DNA of 64,000 bases from Maridesulfovibrio sp050916235 (GCF_050916235.1 NZ_CP104854.1:1364001-1428000); one strand, 5' to 3'; shown: positions 1 to 8,034, counted from the first letter of the stretch. Notes: a model not told the origin generated them from the sequence alone. Program-made: numbers and translations.

Positions 1-33
1 CCGTGTTTCGCCTACAAACATCATCTTTTTCAT
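1..33 (-). CDS. EutP/PduV-like GTPase, 5' end only
   Basis: Only the first 11 codons lie in the window, reading MKKMMFVGETR on the minus strand. A ribosome site (AGGTG) stands 7 nt before the ATG at 33. A start of this form, directly before what would be a P-loop, fits the EutP/PduV small GTPases that often sit in BMC operons. The gene continues to the left. The assignment rests on the short N-terminus and on being the next gene after an EutS-like shell protein. Any other P-loop protein is possible. Confidence 0.5.
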   Translation of the reverse strand, partial: MKKMMFVGETR

Positions 34-68
34 TTAAACACCTGTCCGGGGATAACTCTAAATCGCTT

Positions 69-118
69 GAGGAACCTTTTGGGGGCCAAAGAAACCTTTG
101 AAAAGGTTGCTTCTATAA
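69..118. repeat. Intergenic hairpin repeat copy
   Basis: The spacer between the EutS-like gene and the EutP-like gene holds a short copy of the repeat family seen throughout this operon. It has GGGGGCCAAAGAAACC followed by TTTGAAAAGGTT, so that AACCTTT/AAAGGTT arms can pair. It lies within the transcribed region and could act as an mRNA processing or partial termination element; that role is inferred. Confidence 0.5.
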
Positions 119-475
119 TTATGACCGGGTCATCTCAACAGATGAATAATGCAGGGTATCTTCAAAATATGCGAGGACCGCGCGAAGGGCCGCTTCCACA
201 CTGGCAACATCGCCGAGGAGCAGCAGCGATCCACCGAAGCGGTCCAGAAACCCGATCTCGACGGAAGCGGCCTTGGTTGCAACGTCGGAGGCGATGATAA
301 CGCCTTCGCTGGGAGTGATGGTCATGATGCCGATGGCCCCGGACGCGTTGTCGTCCAGTCCGAGCTTGAGGTAGATGTCCCGGTGCGGGCTGGCGATAAG
401 ATGGGCAAGGGTCACCTGCTTGCCGGGTACGTATTCCTGAATGATGCGCTGCTTTGCGCCGCCGTTATCCATCAT
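119..475 (-). CDS. BMC shell protein, circularly permuted hexamer (EutS/PduU-like)
   Basis: A 118-residue single-BMC-domain shell protein of the EutS/PduU group, which forms hexamers in the compartment facet. The N-terminal RIIQEYVPGKQVTLAHLIA is the hallmark strand of permuted BMC-H proteins, which make a beta-barrel over the pore. It is followed by GAIGIMTITPSEG and the IGFLDRFGGSL segment typical of the family. The ATG at 475 was chosen because AAGGAG lies 6 nt before it; the reading frame extends upstream without a ribosome site. It is the second-to-last visible gene of the choline BMC operon. Shell role is certain from the family; pore selectivity is unknown. Confidence 0.93.
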   Translation of the reverse strand: MMDNGGAKQRIIQEYVPGKQVTLAHLIASPHRDIYLKLGLDDNASGAIGIMTITPSEGVIIASDVATKAASVEIGFLDRFGGSLLLLGDVASVEAALRAVLAYFEDTLHYSSVEMTRS

Positions 476-548
476 GATCGACTCCTTGAAATATGTCCGG
501 CACGTACGCAAAGGGGAAACGCACGTGCCGGTCGGGTGGCATGTCCTT

Positions 549-1100
549 TTATATCAGCTGGGCCTTGATTCCCTCGCTGGGGGACGGAATGACCACGTGG
601 CTGAGGACCGGACCGGATTCGCCGACTCCGGCGACTCCGGCTTCAACGGAAGCGTTGACCGAGCCCACGTCGCCGGTCATGGTCACGAAAGCTTTACCGG
701 CAAGACCTGCGGCCATGCGGATTTCAATAAGGGCTACATCACCGGCCTTTGCCGCTGCGTCAGCAGCAAGAATGCACGATGCTGCGGTGCAGGTTTCAAT
801 CACGCCGAGGGCATCGATCTTCGGAACAAGGGAAGTTCCGTTCAGGGCCGGGATAACGTCCATATGCACGCTGGCAATGGTGAAGTGATCCACAACCATG
901 TCCGCGCCGATCTCGCAGCCGACTTCAACGGAACTCTTAATCGAACCGGTATCGCCGGTTACAACTACTATATATCTGCCCGGACAGGTCGGGCGGGCCA
1001 TGACCAGCTCCACCTGAGCGGCCTTCAGCATCTCGTCCGCCACGTGCATGCCTACGGCTACACTGTTCAGCTCAACACAACCTATTGTACGTAAACTCAT
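549..1100 (-). CDS. BMC-T tandem shell protein, PduT-like, with pore cysteine
   Basis: 183 residues with two BMC domains (about 1-90 and 95-183). Trimers of such proteins take the place of a hexamer in the shell. The loop RPTCPGRY puts Cys39 where PduT carries the cysteine that binds a [4Fe-4S] cluster in the central pore, so this protein probably passes electrons across the shell. The start at 1100 has AGGAG 7 nt upstream; the longer frame to 1211 is non-coding repeat. It directly follows the PduS-like gene, the known electron partner of PduT. A second PduT-like protein is encoded at 4444-5004. Confidence 0.92.
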   Translation of the reverse strand: MSLRTIGCVELNSVAVGMHVADEMLKAAQVELVMARPTCPGRYIVVVTGDTGSIKSSVEVGCEIGADMVVDHFTIASVHMDVIPALNGTSLVPKIDALGVIETCTAASCILAADAAAKAGDVALIEIRMAAGLAGKAFVTMTGDVGSVNASVEAGVAGVGESGPVLSHVVIPSPSEGIKAQLI

Positions 1101-1146
1101 TTCATATCTCCTGTAGAGAAGATGATGCGCTCTGCGCTTTTTATTG

Positions 1147-1225
1147 ATGCCTCCGGCGGCCCTTCGGGGACCAAAGAAACTTTTTGAAAAACGTTTCTCT
1201 GGACTCTTCAAAAACTTTTAATAAG
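1147..1225. repeat. Intergenic hairpin repeat copy
   Basis: The spacer between the PduS-like and PduT-like genes carries GCCTCCGGCGGCCC, then GACCAAAGAAAC and the pairing arms AAACTTTTTG/AAAAACGTTT, then TCTCTGGACTCTTC. This is the same head, stem and tail order as the copy at 2634. It is transcribed with the operon. Confidence 0.6.
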
Positions 1226-1279
1226 CTTCGCAGACTCAATTCGGAGAATTTTACCTGAGAAAAAGCAGTCCGGTTCTGA

Positions 1280-2608
1280 CTACGCTTTCCTGATGGTAAC
1301 TTTGCCTTCGGCAATGCTTTCCACCACGCCGTCAATGCTGGCATGGATTCTTGCGCCCATTGCACCCTCAGGAATTTCACCGATCAGGTCGCCGCAGCAG
1401 ACTTTGTCGCCAACGGATACCACGCAGGTTGCCGGGGCACCGATATGCTGTCCCAGCGGCAGGGTCACCATCGAGGGGATGAACTCACCGGCAAAACCGG
1501 GATGCACATCGTACTTTGCCAGATTGAGCCTCTGAATCAGTCTCTTGGTCGGAATGGCACGGCTTGCGCGGTACGGATTGGCCTTGAGTTCCTTGCCGGA
1601 AGACTGCCATGTTATCCGTTCACGCATGAGCACCTTCTTAATCTGAGCGTTGACCTCTCTGGGGGAAACCATCATGGGGCAGGCAAACTTCTCACAGATT
1701 CCGCACTCGGAGCAGAGCAGGGCCTCTTTGGCAGTTTCGCTTTCCAGAACATGGGCATCCAGCACGCGCATCAGCTTGTGAGGATGCAGGGAGTGGCCCA
1801 GCAGGTTTCTGGGACAGAGGTCGGTACAGCGCGAACACTGGCAACAGACGGTGTTGGTGATACGCCTGATTTTCTCCGGGTCCTTGATCTTGCCCGCCAC
1901 AACGTTATGGTCCGGGGGCAGAACCAGCAGACCGCTAGTAGTCTTGGTCACCGGCTGGTTGGTATCGGGCAGAACCCGGCCCATCATGGGGCCGCCGTCC
2001 ACAACCTTGTATTTGGAAATGGTCGGTCCGCCTGCGAATTCAAGCACGTCGGAAACAAGGGTTCCAACAGGCACCTTGACCACCATGGGCTTCCTGATTT
2101 CACCGCCAACAGTCAGGTAGCGGTGGGTGACAGGCTTGCCGTCCATGGCCCGGGCAACGTTGAAAAGGGATTCCACATTGCTGACCACCGCGCCCACCTG
2201 CAGCGGGATGCCGCGTTCAGGCACAGTGCGGCCGAGCACTTCATAAACCATAACCTGCTCGTCACCGGCAGGATAAAAATCTTTCAATTCGAAAAAGTCG
2301 ATACGCCCGGAAGTGTCGCGGGCTACGGCGTCACGGACTGAAGCAAGAGCCTTGGCATGCTTGCCCTTAAGACAGATGATGCCCTTCTCGGCCTTGGTAC
2401 AGTCAAGAATAGCTTCCAGACCGCGTACAACCGTATCGATCTCGGCTTCCATAAGATACGGGTCGCTCATGAGCAGAGGCTCGCAGGATGCGCCGTTGAC
2501 CAGAACGGTATCCACGGTTGCCTCGGCTTTGACATGAGTAGGAAGTCCGGCCCCACCGGCCCCGACAACACCCGTTGCCCTGATTGTTTCCACTATATTT
2601 GCAGCCAT
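1280..2608 (-). CDS. RnfC-like BMC NADH dehydrogenase (PduS-like)
   Basis: 442 residues. The N-terminal GVVGAGGAGLPTHVK and the following NADH/FMN fold are typical of RnfC/NuoF-like proteins. Two ferredoxin-type motifs follow: CCQCSRCTDLCPRN around residue 260 and CSECGICEKFACP around 300. The C-terminus has a biotinyl-lipoyl-like barrel (GDKVCCGDLIGEIPEGAMG). PduS in propanediol BMCs oxidises or reduces cofactors at the shell and pairs with the Fe-S shell protein PduT, which is the next gene here. Its likely job is to move reducing equivalents so that NAD(H) and CutD chemistry stay in balance; that is inferred. The start at 2608 is preceded by AGGTGAT. Confidence 0.92.
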   Translation of the reverse strand: MAANIVETIRATGVVGAGGAGLPTHVKAEATVDTVLVNGASCEPLLMSDPYLMEAEIDTVVRGLEAILDCTKAEKGIICLKGKHAKALASVRDAVARDTSGRIDFFELKDFYPAGDEQVMVYEVLGRTVPERGIPLQVGAVVSNVESLFNVARAMDGKPVTHRYLTVGGEIRKPMVVKVPVGTLVSDVLEFAGGPTISKYKVVDGGPMMGRVLPDTNQPVTKTTSGLLVLPPDHNVVAGKIKDPEKIRRITNTVCCQCSRCTDLCPRNLLGHSLHPHKLMRVLDAHVLESETAKEALLCSECGICEKFACPMMVSPREVNAQIKKVLMRERITWQSSGKELKANPYRASRAIPTKRLIQRLNLAKYDVHPGFAGEFIPSMVTLPLGQHIGAPATCVVSVGDKVCCGDLIGEIPEGAMGARIHASIDGVVESIAEGKVTIRKA

Positions 2609-2948
2609 TTTAATCACCTTTACAGTCTGTTGACTCCGGCGGTCCTGCCGGAGCCCTCCGGGGGCCAAAGAAACCTTTGAAAAGGTTTCTCTGGACTCTT
2701 CCAAACTTTTTCACCGGGGCTTCGCCGCTTCGTTTATCAAGCCGTGCTTCTGGATCTATTTCCCTGACGGGATTGCCGGAGAAGCACAGCTCCCCATCCC
2801 GGCAGAACTCATCAATACAATAGAGCGAAAGCCCGATAGGGAGTCCAGAGGGGCTTAGCCCTTCTGGTCCCGCCGAAGGCGCCCTCGGAGAGCCGCCGGA
2901 GGCAAAATCAAATTGTCAAGAGCGCAAAGCGCATCAAATAAACAGCAT
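2609..2948. repeat. Intergenic repeat cluster, 340-nt spacer
   Basis: No gene is seen in this spacer between cutO and the PduS-like gene. It holds a full repeat copy (about 2634-2765: CCGGCGGTCCTGCCGG, then CCAAAGAAACC, stem AAACCTTTGAAAAGGTTT, then GGGGCTTCGCCGCTTCG and a tail) and an inverted partial copy (about 2838-2915: GGGAGTCCAGAGGGGCTTAG to GAGCCGCCGGAGGC). The tail CTTCGCCGCTTCGTTTATCA recurs almost unchanged near 6803, so the unit extends well past the hairpin. Confidence 0.65.
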
Positions 2949-4058
2949 TTACCATGCCTTGATCAGGAGATCCTTGATGTCGTCCCGTGACGGCCTTCTG
3001 GGATTTCCTTCGGTGCAGATGTCATCGAGAACATTGCGCGCGATGGTATCGAGGCTGGACCGGAAGACGTTTTCGTCGATCTTGAGCGCCCCCACATTGT
3101 TGGGGATGCCCATGGACTCGTTCAGCCCGCAGACGGCATCGACCAGCGACCGGGTTCCTTCCTCCACGGTTGCGGACGGAAGTTTCAGCATTTGGGCGAT
3201 TTCGTGATAGCGGATGCCCACGTCAAAGCTGTTGAATCGGATAACGTGCGGGAGCAGGACCGCATTTGCCAGTCCGTGCGGCACATGGAAAATCCCGCCG
3301 AGACTGTGCGCTATGCTGTGGGTAATGCCCAGCCCGCTGTTATTGAATGCCATACCGGCCATGCAGGACCCGAGCAGCATGTGCTCCCTTGCTTCCATGT
3401 CGTCGCCGTTCAGGTAAGCCCGCTTGAGATACTTGAACACATAGCGGATGGCGTACCGGGCGTAGATGGAAGTGAAGGCGTTGGCCTGCCGTGCGGTATA
3501 GGCCTCGATGGCGTGGGTCAGCACGTCCATGCCGGTCGCGGCGGTAACATGCGGGGGCAGGGTGCGGGTGAACCGGGCGTCAAGGATGGCCATGTCCGGG
3601 ATAAGCAGCTCGTCGTTAAGGGGAATCTTCACCTCATTGACCTTGTCGGTAACCACGGAAATGCTGGTCACCTCGGCACCGGTTCCGCTGGTGGTCGGAA
3701 TGGCAACCAGCGTGGGCCTACTTTTTCCTTCAAGGGCCTTACCGGCAAAAAATGAAATGGCCTTGGCCGCATCAATGGGCGAACCGCCGCCGATGGCGAT
3801 TATCAGATCGGCCTGATGCTGCAGGAAAAGCTTTGCGCCCCGGATTACGGTCTCAAGGGACGGATCCGGTTCAACTTCATCAAAAACAATGCAGGGAATC
3901 CGCATGCGGTCCAGATGGGTCTTGACCCGGTTGACAAAACCGGTCTTGACCATGAACGCGTCGGTTACAATAAATGCCTGCTTTGCCGGGATTTCCTCCA
4001 GAGTCTCCAGAGCGTCATCACCGTAGCAGATCTTTGTCTTACCGTAGAATTGAGTCAC
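2949..4058 (-). CDS. cutO: Iron-containing alcohol dehydrogenase of the choline BMC (CutO/EutG-like)
   Basis: A 369-residue group III iron alcohol dehydrogenase. Visible motifs are the NAD-binding GGGSPIDAAK, IPTTSGTGAE, and the metal-binding set D-x3-H in GMDVLTHAIEAY with two further histidines in ITHSIAHSLGG and HVPHGLANA. In choline compartments this enzyme reduces acetaldehyde to ethanol and regenerates NAD+ for the acylating aldehyde dehydrogenase. The start is GTG at 4058 with GGAG 5 nt upstream. No terminal helix resembling an encapsulation peptide is seen, so it may be held by another core protein. The name follows position and family; EutG would be the nearest alternative label. Confidence 0.88.
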   Translation of the reverse strand: MTQFYGKTKICYGDDALETLEEIPAKQAFIVTDAFMVKTGFVNRVKTHLDRMRIPCIVFDEVEPDPSLETVIRGAKLFLQHQADLIIAIGGGSPIDAAKAISFFAGKALEGKSRPTLVAIPTTSGTGAEVTSISVVTDKVNEVKIPLNDELLIPDMAILDARFTRTLPPHVTAATGMDVLTHAIEAYTARQANAFTSIYARYAIRYVFKYLKRAYLNGDDMEAREHMLLGSCMAGMAFNNSGLGITHSIAHSLGGIFHVPHGLANAVLLPHVIRFNSFDVGIRYHEIAQMLKLPSATVEEGTRSLVDAVCGLNESMGIPNNVGALKIDENVFRSSLDTIARNVLDDICTEGNPRRPSRDDIKDLLIKAW

Positions 4059-4087
4059 GGTTTCTCCAATAAATCAGATGCGAGAGA

Positions 4088-4441
4088 TTAAATATGAGCC
4101 TTTACGGCTTCAGCAATGCTGAAACTGAGTTCCTTGAGCTGGGCCATGTCGGTGATCCCGTACTCTTCCTTGAGCAGCACGGCGATACCCATGACCAGAC
4201 TTTCGCAACCGTCACATTTTTCCTTGGTGCAATTGGCATTGCCGCAACCATCGGCTTCATGGACATCCGCAGCATGGGCTTCGGCGTAAGCATCAGCCAC
4301 GTGAACGATGCGGATTTTCCTTCTGCGCAGCTCGTCCTTTGCGCCCGGAGTCAGGAGCATGCATTTGTCTACGTTAATGGTGCCGCTTTCCTTGCAGATG
4401 AAGGAATCAAGATTGCGCACTTCAATAAGTTTCTTTTTCAT
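4088..4441 (-). CDS. Small Cys-rich BMC accessory protein
   Basis: 117 residues, function unknown. The first 45 residues (KKLIEVRNLDSF, then MLLTPGAKDELRRRKI) resemble the N-terminal segment shared by EutT/EutQ-type BMC proteins, where a TPxA-[RK] stretch precedes a predicted strand. The middle holds a cysteine cluster, CGNANCTKEKCDGC, which could bind zinc or an Fe-S cluster. The C-terminal 45 residues are predicted helical. The EutT cobalamin transferase domain itself is absent. The gene is packed between a PduT-like shell gene and cutO, so a role in shell or redox assembly is plausible but not shown. Confidence 0.72.
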   Translation of the reverse strand: MKKKLIEVRNLDSFICKESGTINVDKCMLLTPGAKDELRRRKIRIVHVADAYAEAHAADVHEADGCGNANCTKEKCDGCESLVMGIAVLLKEEYGITDMAQLKELSFSIAEAVKAHI

Positions 4442-4443
4442 AT

Positions 4444-5004
4444 CTAGCTTACCTCTTTGATAAGAGCCCTTACGACCGAGCGGTCGGGACCGGGGATGAC
4501 AACTGTATCCACAAGGTCGCTGCCCAGTACGGACCGGGCAGTTTCAGCGGCTTCCTGAACCGAAGCCACATCGCCGCTCATTACGAAATATGATTTGCCG
4601 TTTATGCCCTGCCCGGACACAAAACGGGCCAGTGCGATGTCCGCACGCTTCACTGCGGCATCGGCAGCAACAACCCCGGCGGAAACGCAGCGGCATTCCA
4701 CAATGCCGATAGCCCGGACCTGTTCAAGCGGGACATCCTTTTTCAAAACCGCCATAACCTGCGGGTCAACCTGCGAGATGACGAAAGCCCCCTTCAGCGC
4801 ACGCCCTGATGCGAGGGGTGCTTCCTGGGCGGCCTCAACGGAAGCGTTGACCGCTGCCCTGTCTCCGCTCACATAAATCAGGAACCGTCCTGAACAGATG
4901 GTGGAGGCGCGCAGCAGTTCAATATCCGCCGCCTTCATCATGGCATCGGCAAGGGCCGCGCCCGAAGCGATGGTCTTTGCTTCGACAATGCCCAGGGTAT
5001 CCAC
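4444..5004 (-). CDS. BMC-T tandem shell protein, second PduT-like, with pore cysteine
   Basis: 186 residues, two BMC domains (about 1-92 and 96-186). The first domain carries STICSGRF with Cys37 at the place of the PduT cluster cysteine, so it too may hold a [4Fe-4S] centre in the trimer pore. The second domain starts at RAIGIVECRCVSAG. The start is GTG at 5004, touching the TAA of the preceding vertex gene (TAAGTG), which suggests translational coupling. Its sequence differs clearly from the PduT-like protein at 549-1100, so it is not a recent duplicate. Confidence 0.9.
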   Translation of the reverse strand: MDTLGIVEAKTIASGAALADAMMKAADIELLRASTICSGRFLIYVSGDRAAVNASVEAAQEAPLASGRALKGAFVISQVDPQVMAVLKKDVPLEQVRAIGIVECRCVSAGVVAADAAVKRADIALARFVSGQGINGKSYFVMSGDVASVQEAAETARSVLGSDLVDTVVIPGPDRSVVRALIKEVS

Positions 5005-5280
5005 TTACCTTGCCCCTGCGGCCTGAACTTCGTCGATGATGCCCACGATTGCGGCATCTACCGGAGCTTCGTGGTTACGCAGGGCCATGCGCGCCGAGCT
5101 GCCGGTGGTAACCAGCACCTGTTCGCCTATGCCCGCGCCAACACAGTCCACGGCCACGAAAATTTCATCAGCAGGCTTATCATCAAGTCCCATACGCTGG
5201 ACGACCATGAGCTTTTCCCCGCTCAGGGCTTCCTTCTTGCGGGTAGCCCAGACATTGCCGATCACTTTGCAGATAATCAT
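5005..5280 (-). CDS. BMC-P pentameric vertex protein (EutN/CcmL family)
   Basis: A 91-residue EutN/CcmL/CsoS4 protein, the pentamer that caps the twelve vertices of the shell. The family pattern is clear: ICKVIGNVWATRK at the N-terminus, KLMVVQ, then VAVDCVGAGIGEQVLVTTGSSAR and the closing DAAIVGIIDEV. AAGGA lies 7 nt before the ATG. It is the only BMC-P gene in the visible part of the locus, so it is probably needed for shell closure. Confidence 0.95.
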   Translation of the reverse strand: MIICKVIGNVWATRKKEALSGEKLMVVQRMGLDDKPADEIFVAVDCVGAGIGEQVLVTTGSSARMALRNHEAPVDAAIVGIIDEVQAAGAR

Positions 5281-5290
5281 AAACCGGTCC

Positions 5291-5890
5291 TTACAGAGTC
5301 TTGCTGATGTTGATGTTCAGGTTCCGGGCAGCTTCCGCAGCCAGAGGAGTAACCTGTGCGGAGGGAGATACAATAAGCACAGATGCCCCCTGTGCCGCGA
5401 CATTGCTGACCACTTTCTCGGTGACAAGATGTTCCCGGAACCTGAAGGTTTCAGGAGCTTTAGGCTGAAATTTTCTGAGCCCGAAGCCCGCAAGGGTCTT
5501 CTCATGGGCTTCATACAGGGCATACAGCGGCCCCGGAGCGGTCTGCGCATACGCCTGATAGCCGAACTCAATGACTTCCACGGTCCTGCCCAGAAGCAGC
5601 AGCCGCAGAACCTCGGTCATTATCCGGCCCTGAGCCTTGCCCACCGCAAGGTCGGACATCTCGCACACACACAGGGATGGTACGATGTAGCGGCTGAATC
5701 CGGCGCAGGGAGAATCCTCACCGTAAAAGAAATATTCGTATTCCCCGCCCACGCAGTCACGGACCTTTTCCGCAACGAGGCAGTCGCGCTCGGCCAGAAC
5801 CAGCACACATTCACGCTTGTCCCCGCCCTGAAGCTGCTTCAGCACCTCGGCGGCTATGGACTTGACCAGCTCGTTTACGTCTACGCTCAT
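5291..5890 (-). CDS. BMC-associated protein of the ethanolamine/choline loci, function unknown
   Basis: 199 residues. The first 18 (DVNELVKSIAAEVLKQLQ) form a short amphipathic helix of the kind that targets cargo into BMCs. The body contains LCVCEMSDLAVGKAQGRIM and APGPLYALYEAHEKTLAGFG. I recall these as conserved in an uncharacterised family of Eut/GRM loci, sometimes called eut_hyp or flavoprotein-like. This could not be checked by search. The ATG at 5890 has GGAG 5 nt upstream; the longer frame begins with TTG and lacks a site. Its place between EutJ-like and EutN-like genes supports a core or assembly role. Confidence 0.75.
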   Translation of the reverse strand: MSVDVNELVKSIAAEVLKQLQGGDKRECVLVLAERDCLVAEKVRDCVGGEYEYFFYGEDSPCAGFSRYIVPSLCVCEMSDLAVGKAQGRIMTEVLRLLLLGRTVEVIEFGYQAYAQTAPGPLYALYEAHEKTLAGFGLRKFQPKAPETFRFREHLVTEKVVSNVAAQGASVLIVSPSAQVTPLAAEAARNLNINISKTL

Positions 5891-5903
5891 GTTTTTCTCC
5901 AAC

Positions 5904-6719
5904 CTAACAATTCAGGGCGATGCCCAGCGGGGTGACCAGAAACGGGTTTGCAGGCTTGTAAACAGGTCTGCCGACCTCCTTCTCCACCACTTTTTCCATA
6001 TCTTTTAGGCAGCAGGTTCCGCCTACGAGATAAACTGCCGAAACATCGCGCCCGGAAATATGGTTCCTGACGATGGTGCCCATTTTCTGTATGACCGGAC
6101 GGACAACCGGCAGAATTTCATTCTGGCGGTCCTTTTCCTTCTTGAGTGCCTCGGCCTCTTCGAAACCGATTTTGTAGCTGCCGGAAAGAACAAGGGTCAC
6201 ATGGGTTCCGCCGGTAGCTTCATCGGCAACATAGGTAACCTTGCCGTTCTCAAGCACTGAAAGCCCGGTAGTACCGCCGCCGATGTCCACTATGACGCCG
6301 TTTTCCAGCCCCAGCACGGCATTTGCCGCAGTGGGTTCGTCAAGAATGTTGGTTACCTCAAGGCCTGCGCCCTCCACCACGTACTGGTGGGTGGTGCAGT
6401 CCTTCTTTCCGGTCCCCGGAGGCACGGCAATGGCGGCATGGGTGAGCTTGCGGCCCAGACGCTCTTCCAACTCACCCACCAGCTTGCGGGTGATGCGGGT
6501 TGCACCCATGTAGTCCACAACCAGACCGTCCTTGATGACCCGCGCAAATTCCATGGCACAGGCCACTGGCTCTTTCCTGCTGTTCAGGACCACAACCACA
6601 ATGTACGCGGTTCCCAGGTCCACACCTACAAAGAGCTGCTCGTCGGCACTGACCGGAACTGTGTTCTCGATGCAGGCCTCAAGAGCGCTTATCTGCTGGT
6701 CTATTGCTGAAAAATCCAT
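5904..6719 (-). CDS. eutJ: EutJ-like ASKHA-fold BMC protein
   Basis: 271 residues of the actin/Hsp70-like ATPase fold. Visible are phosphate-1 motif FVGVDLGTAYIVVVVL, the connect/phosphate-2 region GVIVDIGGGTTGLSV and adenosine-like VYLVGGTCCL near the C-terminus, ending TPLGIALNC. EutJ proteins are thought to be chaperones for BMC enzymes, but their role is unproven. The N-terminal extension MDFSAIDQQISALEACIEN is helical and could be a targeting tag. The start at 6719 follows AGGATGT; upstream sequence is repeat. Confidence 0.88.
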   Translation of the reverse strand: MDFSAIDQQISALEACIENTVPVSADEQLFVGVDLGTAYIVVVVLNSRKEPVACAMEFARVIKDGLVVDYMGATRITRKLVGELEERLGRKLTHAAIAVPPGTGKKDCTTHQYVVEGAGLEVTNILDEPTAANAVLGLENGVIVDIGGGTTGLSVLENGKVTYVADEATGGTHVTLVLSGSYKIGFEEAEALKKEKDRQNEILPVVRPVIQKMGTIVRNHISGRDVSAVYLVGGTCCLKDMEKVVEKEVGRPVYKPANPFLVTPLGIALNC

Positions 6720-6730
6720 TTTTACATCCT

Positions 6731-6868
6731 GTTGCCTTCGGCGACCCTCCGGGGGCTTAAACCCTTTTGCAAAAGGGTTTAAGAATCCCAAAACCTTTTA
6801 TCGGGGCTTCGCCGCTTCGCTCATCACGCCGTGCTTTTGAATTAATTCCCCGCCGGAGGCCAAAAATG
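6731..6868. repeat. Intergenic hairpin repeat copy with perfect 28-bp palindrome
   Basis: The 196-nt spacer between pduL and the EutJ-like gene is mostly one repeat copy: GCCTTCGGCGACCCTCCGGG, a perfect palindrome at 6756-6783 with a TTTTGCAAAA centre, GAATCCCAAAACCTTTTATC, GGGGCTTCGCCGCTTCG, then CGCCGTGCTTTTGAATTAAT and CCGCCGGAGGCC. Head and tail match the 2634 copy while the palindrome arms differ in sequence. Confidence 0.7.
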
Positions 6869-6915
6869 ATCATCAAAGCGCTTCAGCCAAAACAATGGCA
6901 ATCCCGCGCAGTGTC

Positions 6916-7587
6916 CTAGCGGACAATCTGCCCGGCAACGGTCTTGTTCCAGCCTGCGCTGTTGCCTTCGTCCGGATCGATATGCATGGCCAGCTTGAAA
7001 GCGTCGTTGATGCGGACAACAACGTCTTCAAGAATAATAGGCCGCTCGCTGTCCAGACGCACGCTCACGCGGTCGTTGTCATGCACGCCGAACTTTGCTC
7101 CGTCTTCGGGAGCCATGTGAATGTGGCGTGCTGCTATGATGACGCCTTCTTCGAGTCCGACGATTCCGGTCTGGGAAGCGAGGATGATTCCGGGTGTTCC
7201 CTTGATGTCACCGGACTGGCGCACCGGTGCATCCACGCCGAGGATACGGGCATCGGTCTTGGAAATTTCCACCTGTGAGCTGGTACGTGCAGGGCCGAGT
7301 ACGGCAACGTTGTCCATTACGCCCTTGGGACCGATAAGACGGACCCGCTCCTGACAGAGAAACTGTCCGGGCTGGGACAGTTCGCGTACCGGAGTCAGGG
7401 GGCCGCCGAAAAGTTCGATTGCATCATGCTCGCTCAGGTGCACGTGGCGGGCGGACAGTTCTACGGGGATGGGCTCCCCTGCGCGTTCGGACACGGAAAT
7501 ATGAGGAGCCTGTTCCTTGAGCTGCCGGATCACACCCTTGATGACCCCTTCCATGATTTCATTGATGGCTTGTTCGTTCATGCTCAT
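6916..7587 (-). CDS. pduL: BMC phosphate propanoyl/acetyltransferase PduL
   Basis: A 223-residue PduL-type phosphotransacylase that would convert acetyl-CoA to acetyl-phosphate and recycle CoA inside the compartment. The two His-x-His zinc sites are visible in ELSARHVHLSEHD and IIAARHIHMAPEDG. Residues 3-25 (NEQAINEIMEGVIKGVIRQL) are a classical encapsulation helix. The start at 7587 (or 7581) has only a weak site. The ATG lies one nucleotide after the TGA of an unexplained upstream frame, so initiation may be coupled. Acetate kinase is not in the window. Confidence 0.93.
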   Translation of the reverse strand: MSMNEQAINEIMEGVIKGVIRQLKEQAPHISVSERAGEPIPVELSARHVHLSEHDAIELFGGPLTPVRELSQPGQFLCQERVRLIGPKGVMDNVAVLGPARTSSQVEISKTDARILGVDAPVRQSGDIKGTPGIILASQTGIVGLEEGVIIAARHIHMAPEDGAKFGVHDNDRVSVRLDSERPIILEDVVVRINDAFKLAMHIDPDEGNSAGWNKTVAGQIVR

Positions 7588-7749
7588 TTCAGTCTTTGAA
7601 AAATATCTGGTTAATCCGGTATCGCGCTTGCGGCACGGTACGAACGGTCTGCACAATTTCGTCGGGCAGCGGAGGGCGGCAGGACGTTCTGCCACTCCTC
7701 CACTATCCTGTAGTCACGGAGAGCTTTTCCGGTGACTTGCTGCTATTAA
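7588..7749 (-). other. Spacer with possible frame-broken small ORF
   Basis: A 162-nt spacer between a BMC-H gene and pduL. One frame, without a start codon, reads protein-like from about 7736 (VTGKALRDYRIVEEWQNVLP). Another frame then reads LPDEIVQTVRTVPQARYRIN and ends in TGA one base before the pduL ATG. Joined by a frameshift near 7675 they would give a short continuous peptide. I do not recognise it. It may be a decayed gene, a recoded leader or chance. Confidence 0.35.
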
Positions 7750-8034
7750 TTAGCCCTCAGCTTTGGGAAGGATGATTTCAACTTCGCTGTGAGGACGGGG
7801 GATTACGTGAACGCTGATCAGTTCGCCAACGTTCTGGGCTGCTGCTGCGCCTGCATCGGTTGCCGCCTTGACAGCACCAACATCACCGCGAACCATAACG
7901 GTTACCAGACCGCCGCCAACCTGGCTTTTACCTACCAGAGTAACGTTAGCTGCTTTTACCATTGCGTCCGCTGCTTCGATTGCGCCGACGAGGCCCTTGG
8001 TTTCAATCATACCCAGTGCATTTGAAGATGACAT
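7750..8034 (-). CDS. BMC-H hexameric shell protein (PduA/EutM-like)
   Basis: A canonical 94-residue single BMC-domain protein. It has LGMIETKGLVGAIEAADAMVKAANV, the lysine-containing edge typical of hexamer interfaces, the pore loop near KSQVGGGLV, and the C-terminal VHVIPRPHSEVE. It should be a main facet component of the choline compartment. GGAG lies 7 nt before the ATG. It sits between the acylating aldehyde dehydrogenase and pduL genes. Its domain is close to that of the tailed BMC-H at 9583-10230. Confidence 0.95.
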   Translation of the reverse strand: MSSSNALGMIETKGLVGAIEAADAMVKAANVTLVGKSQVGGGLVTVMVRGDVGAVKAATDAGAAAAQNVGELISVHVIPRPHSEVEIILPKAEG

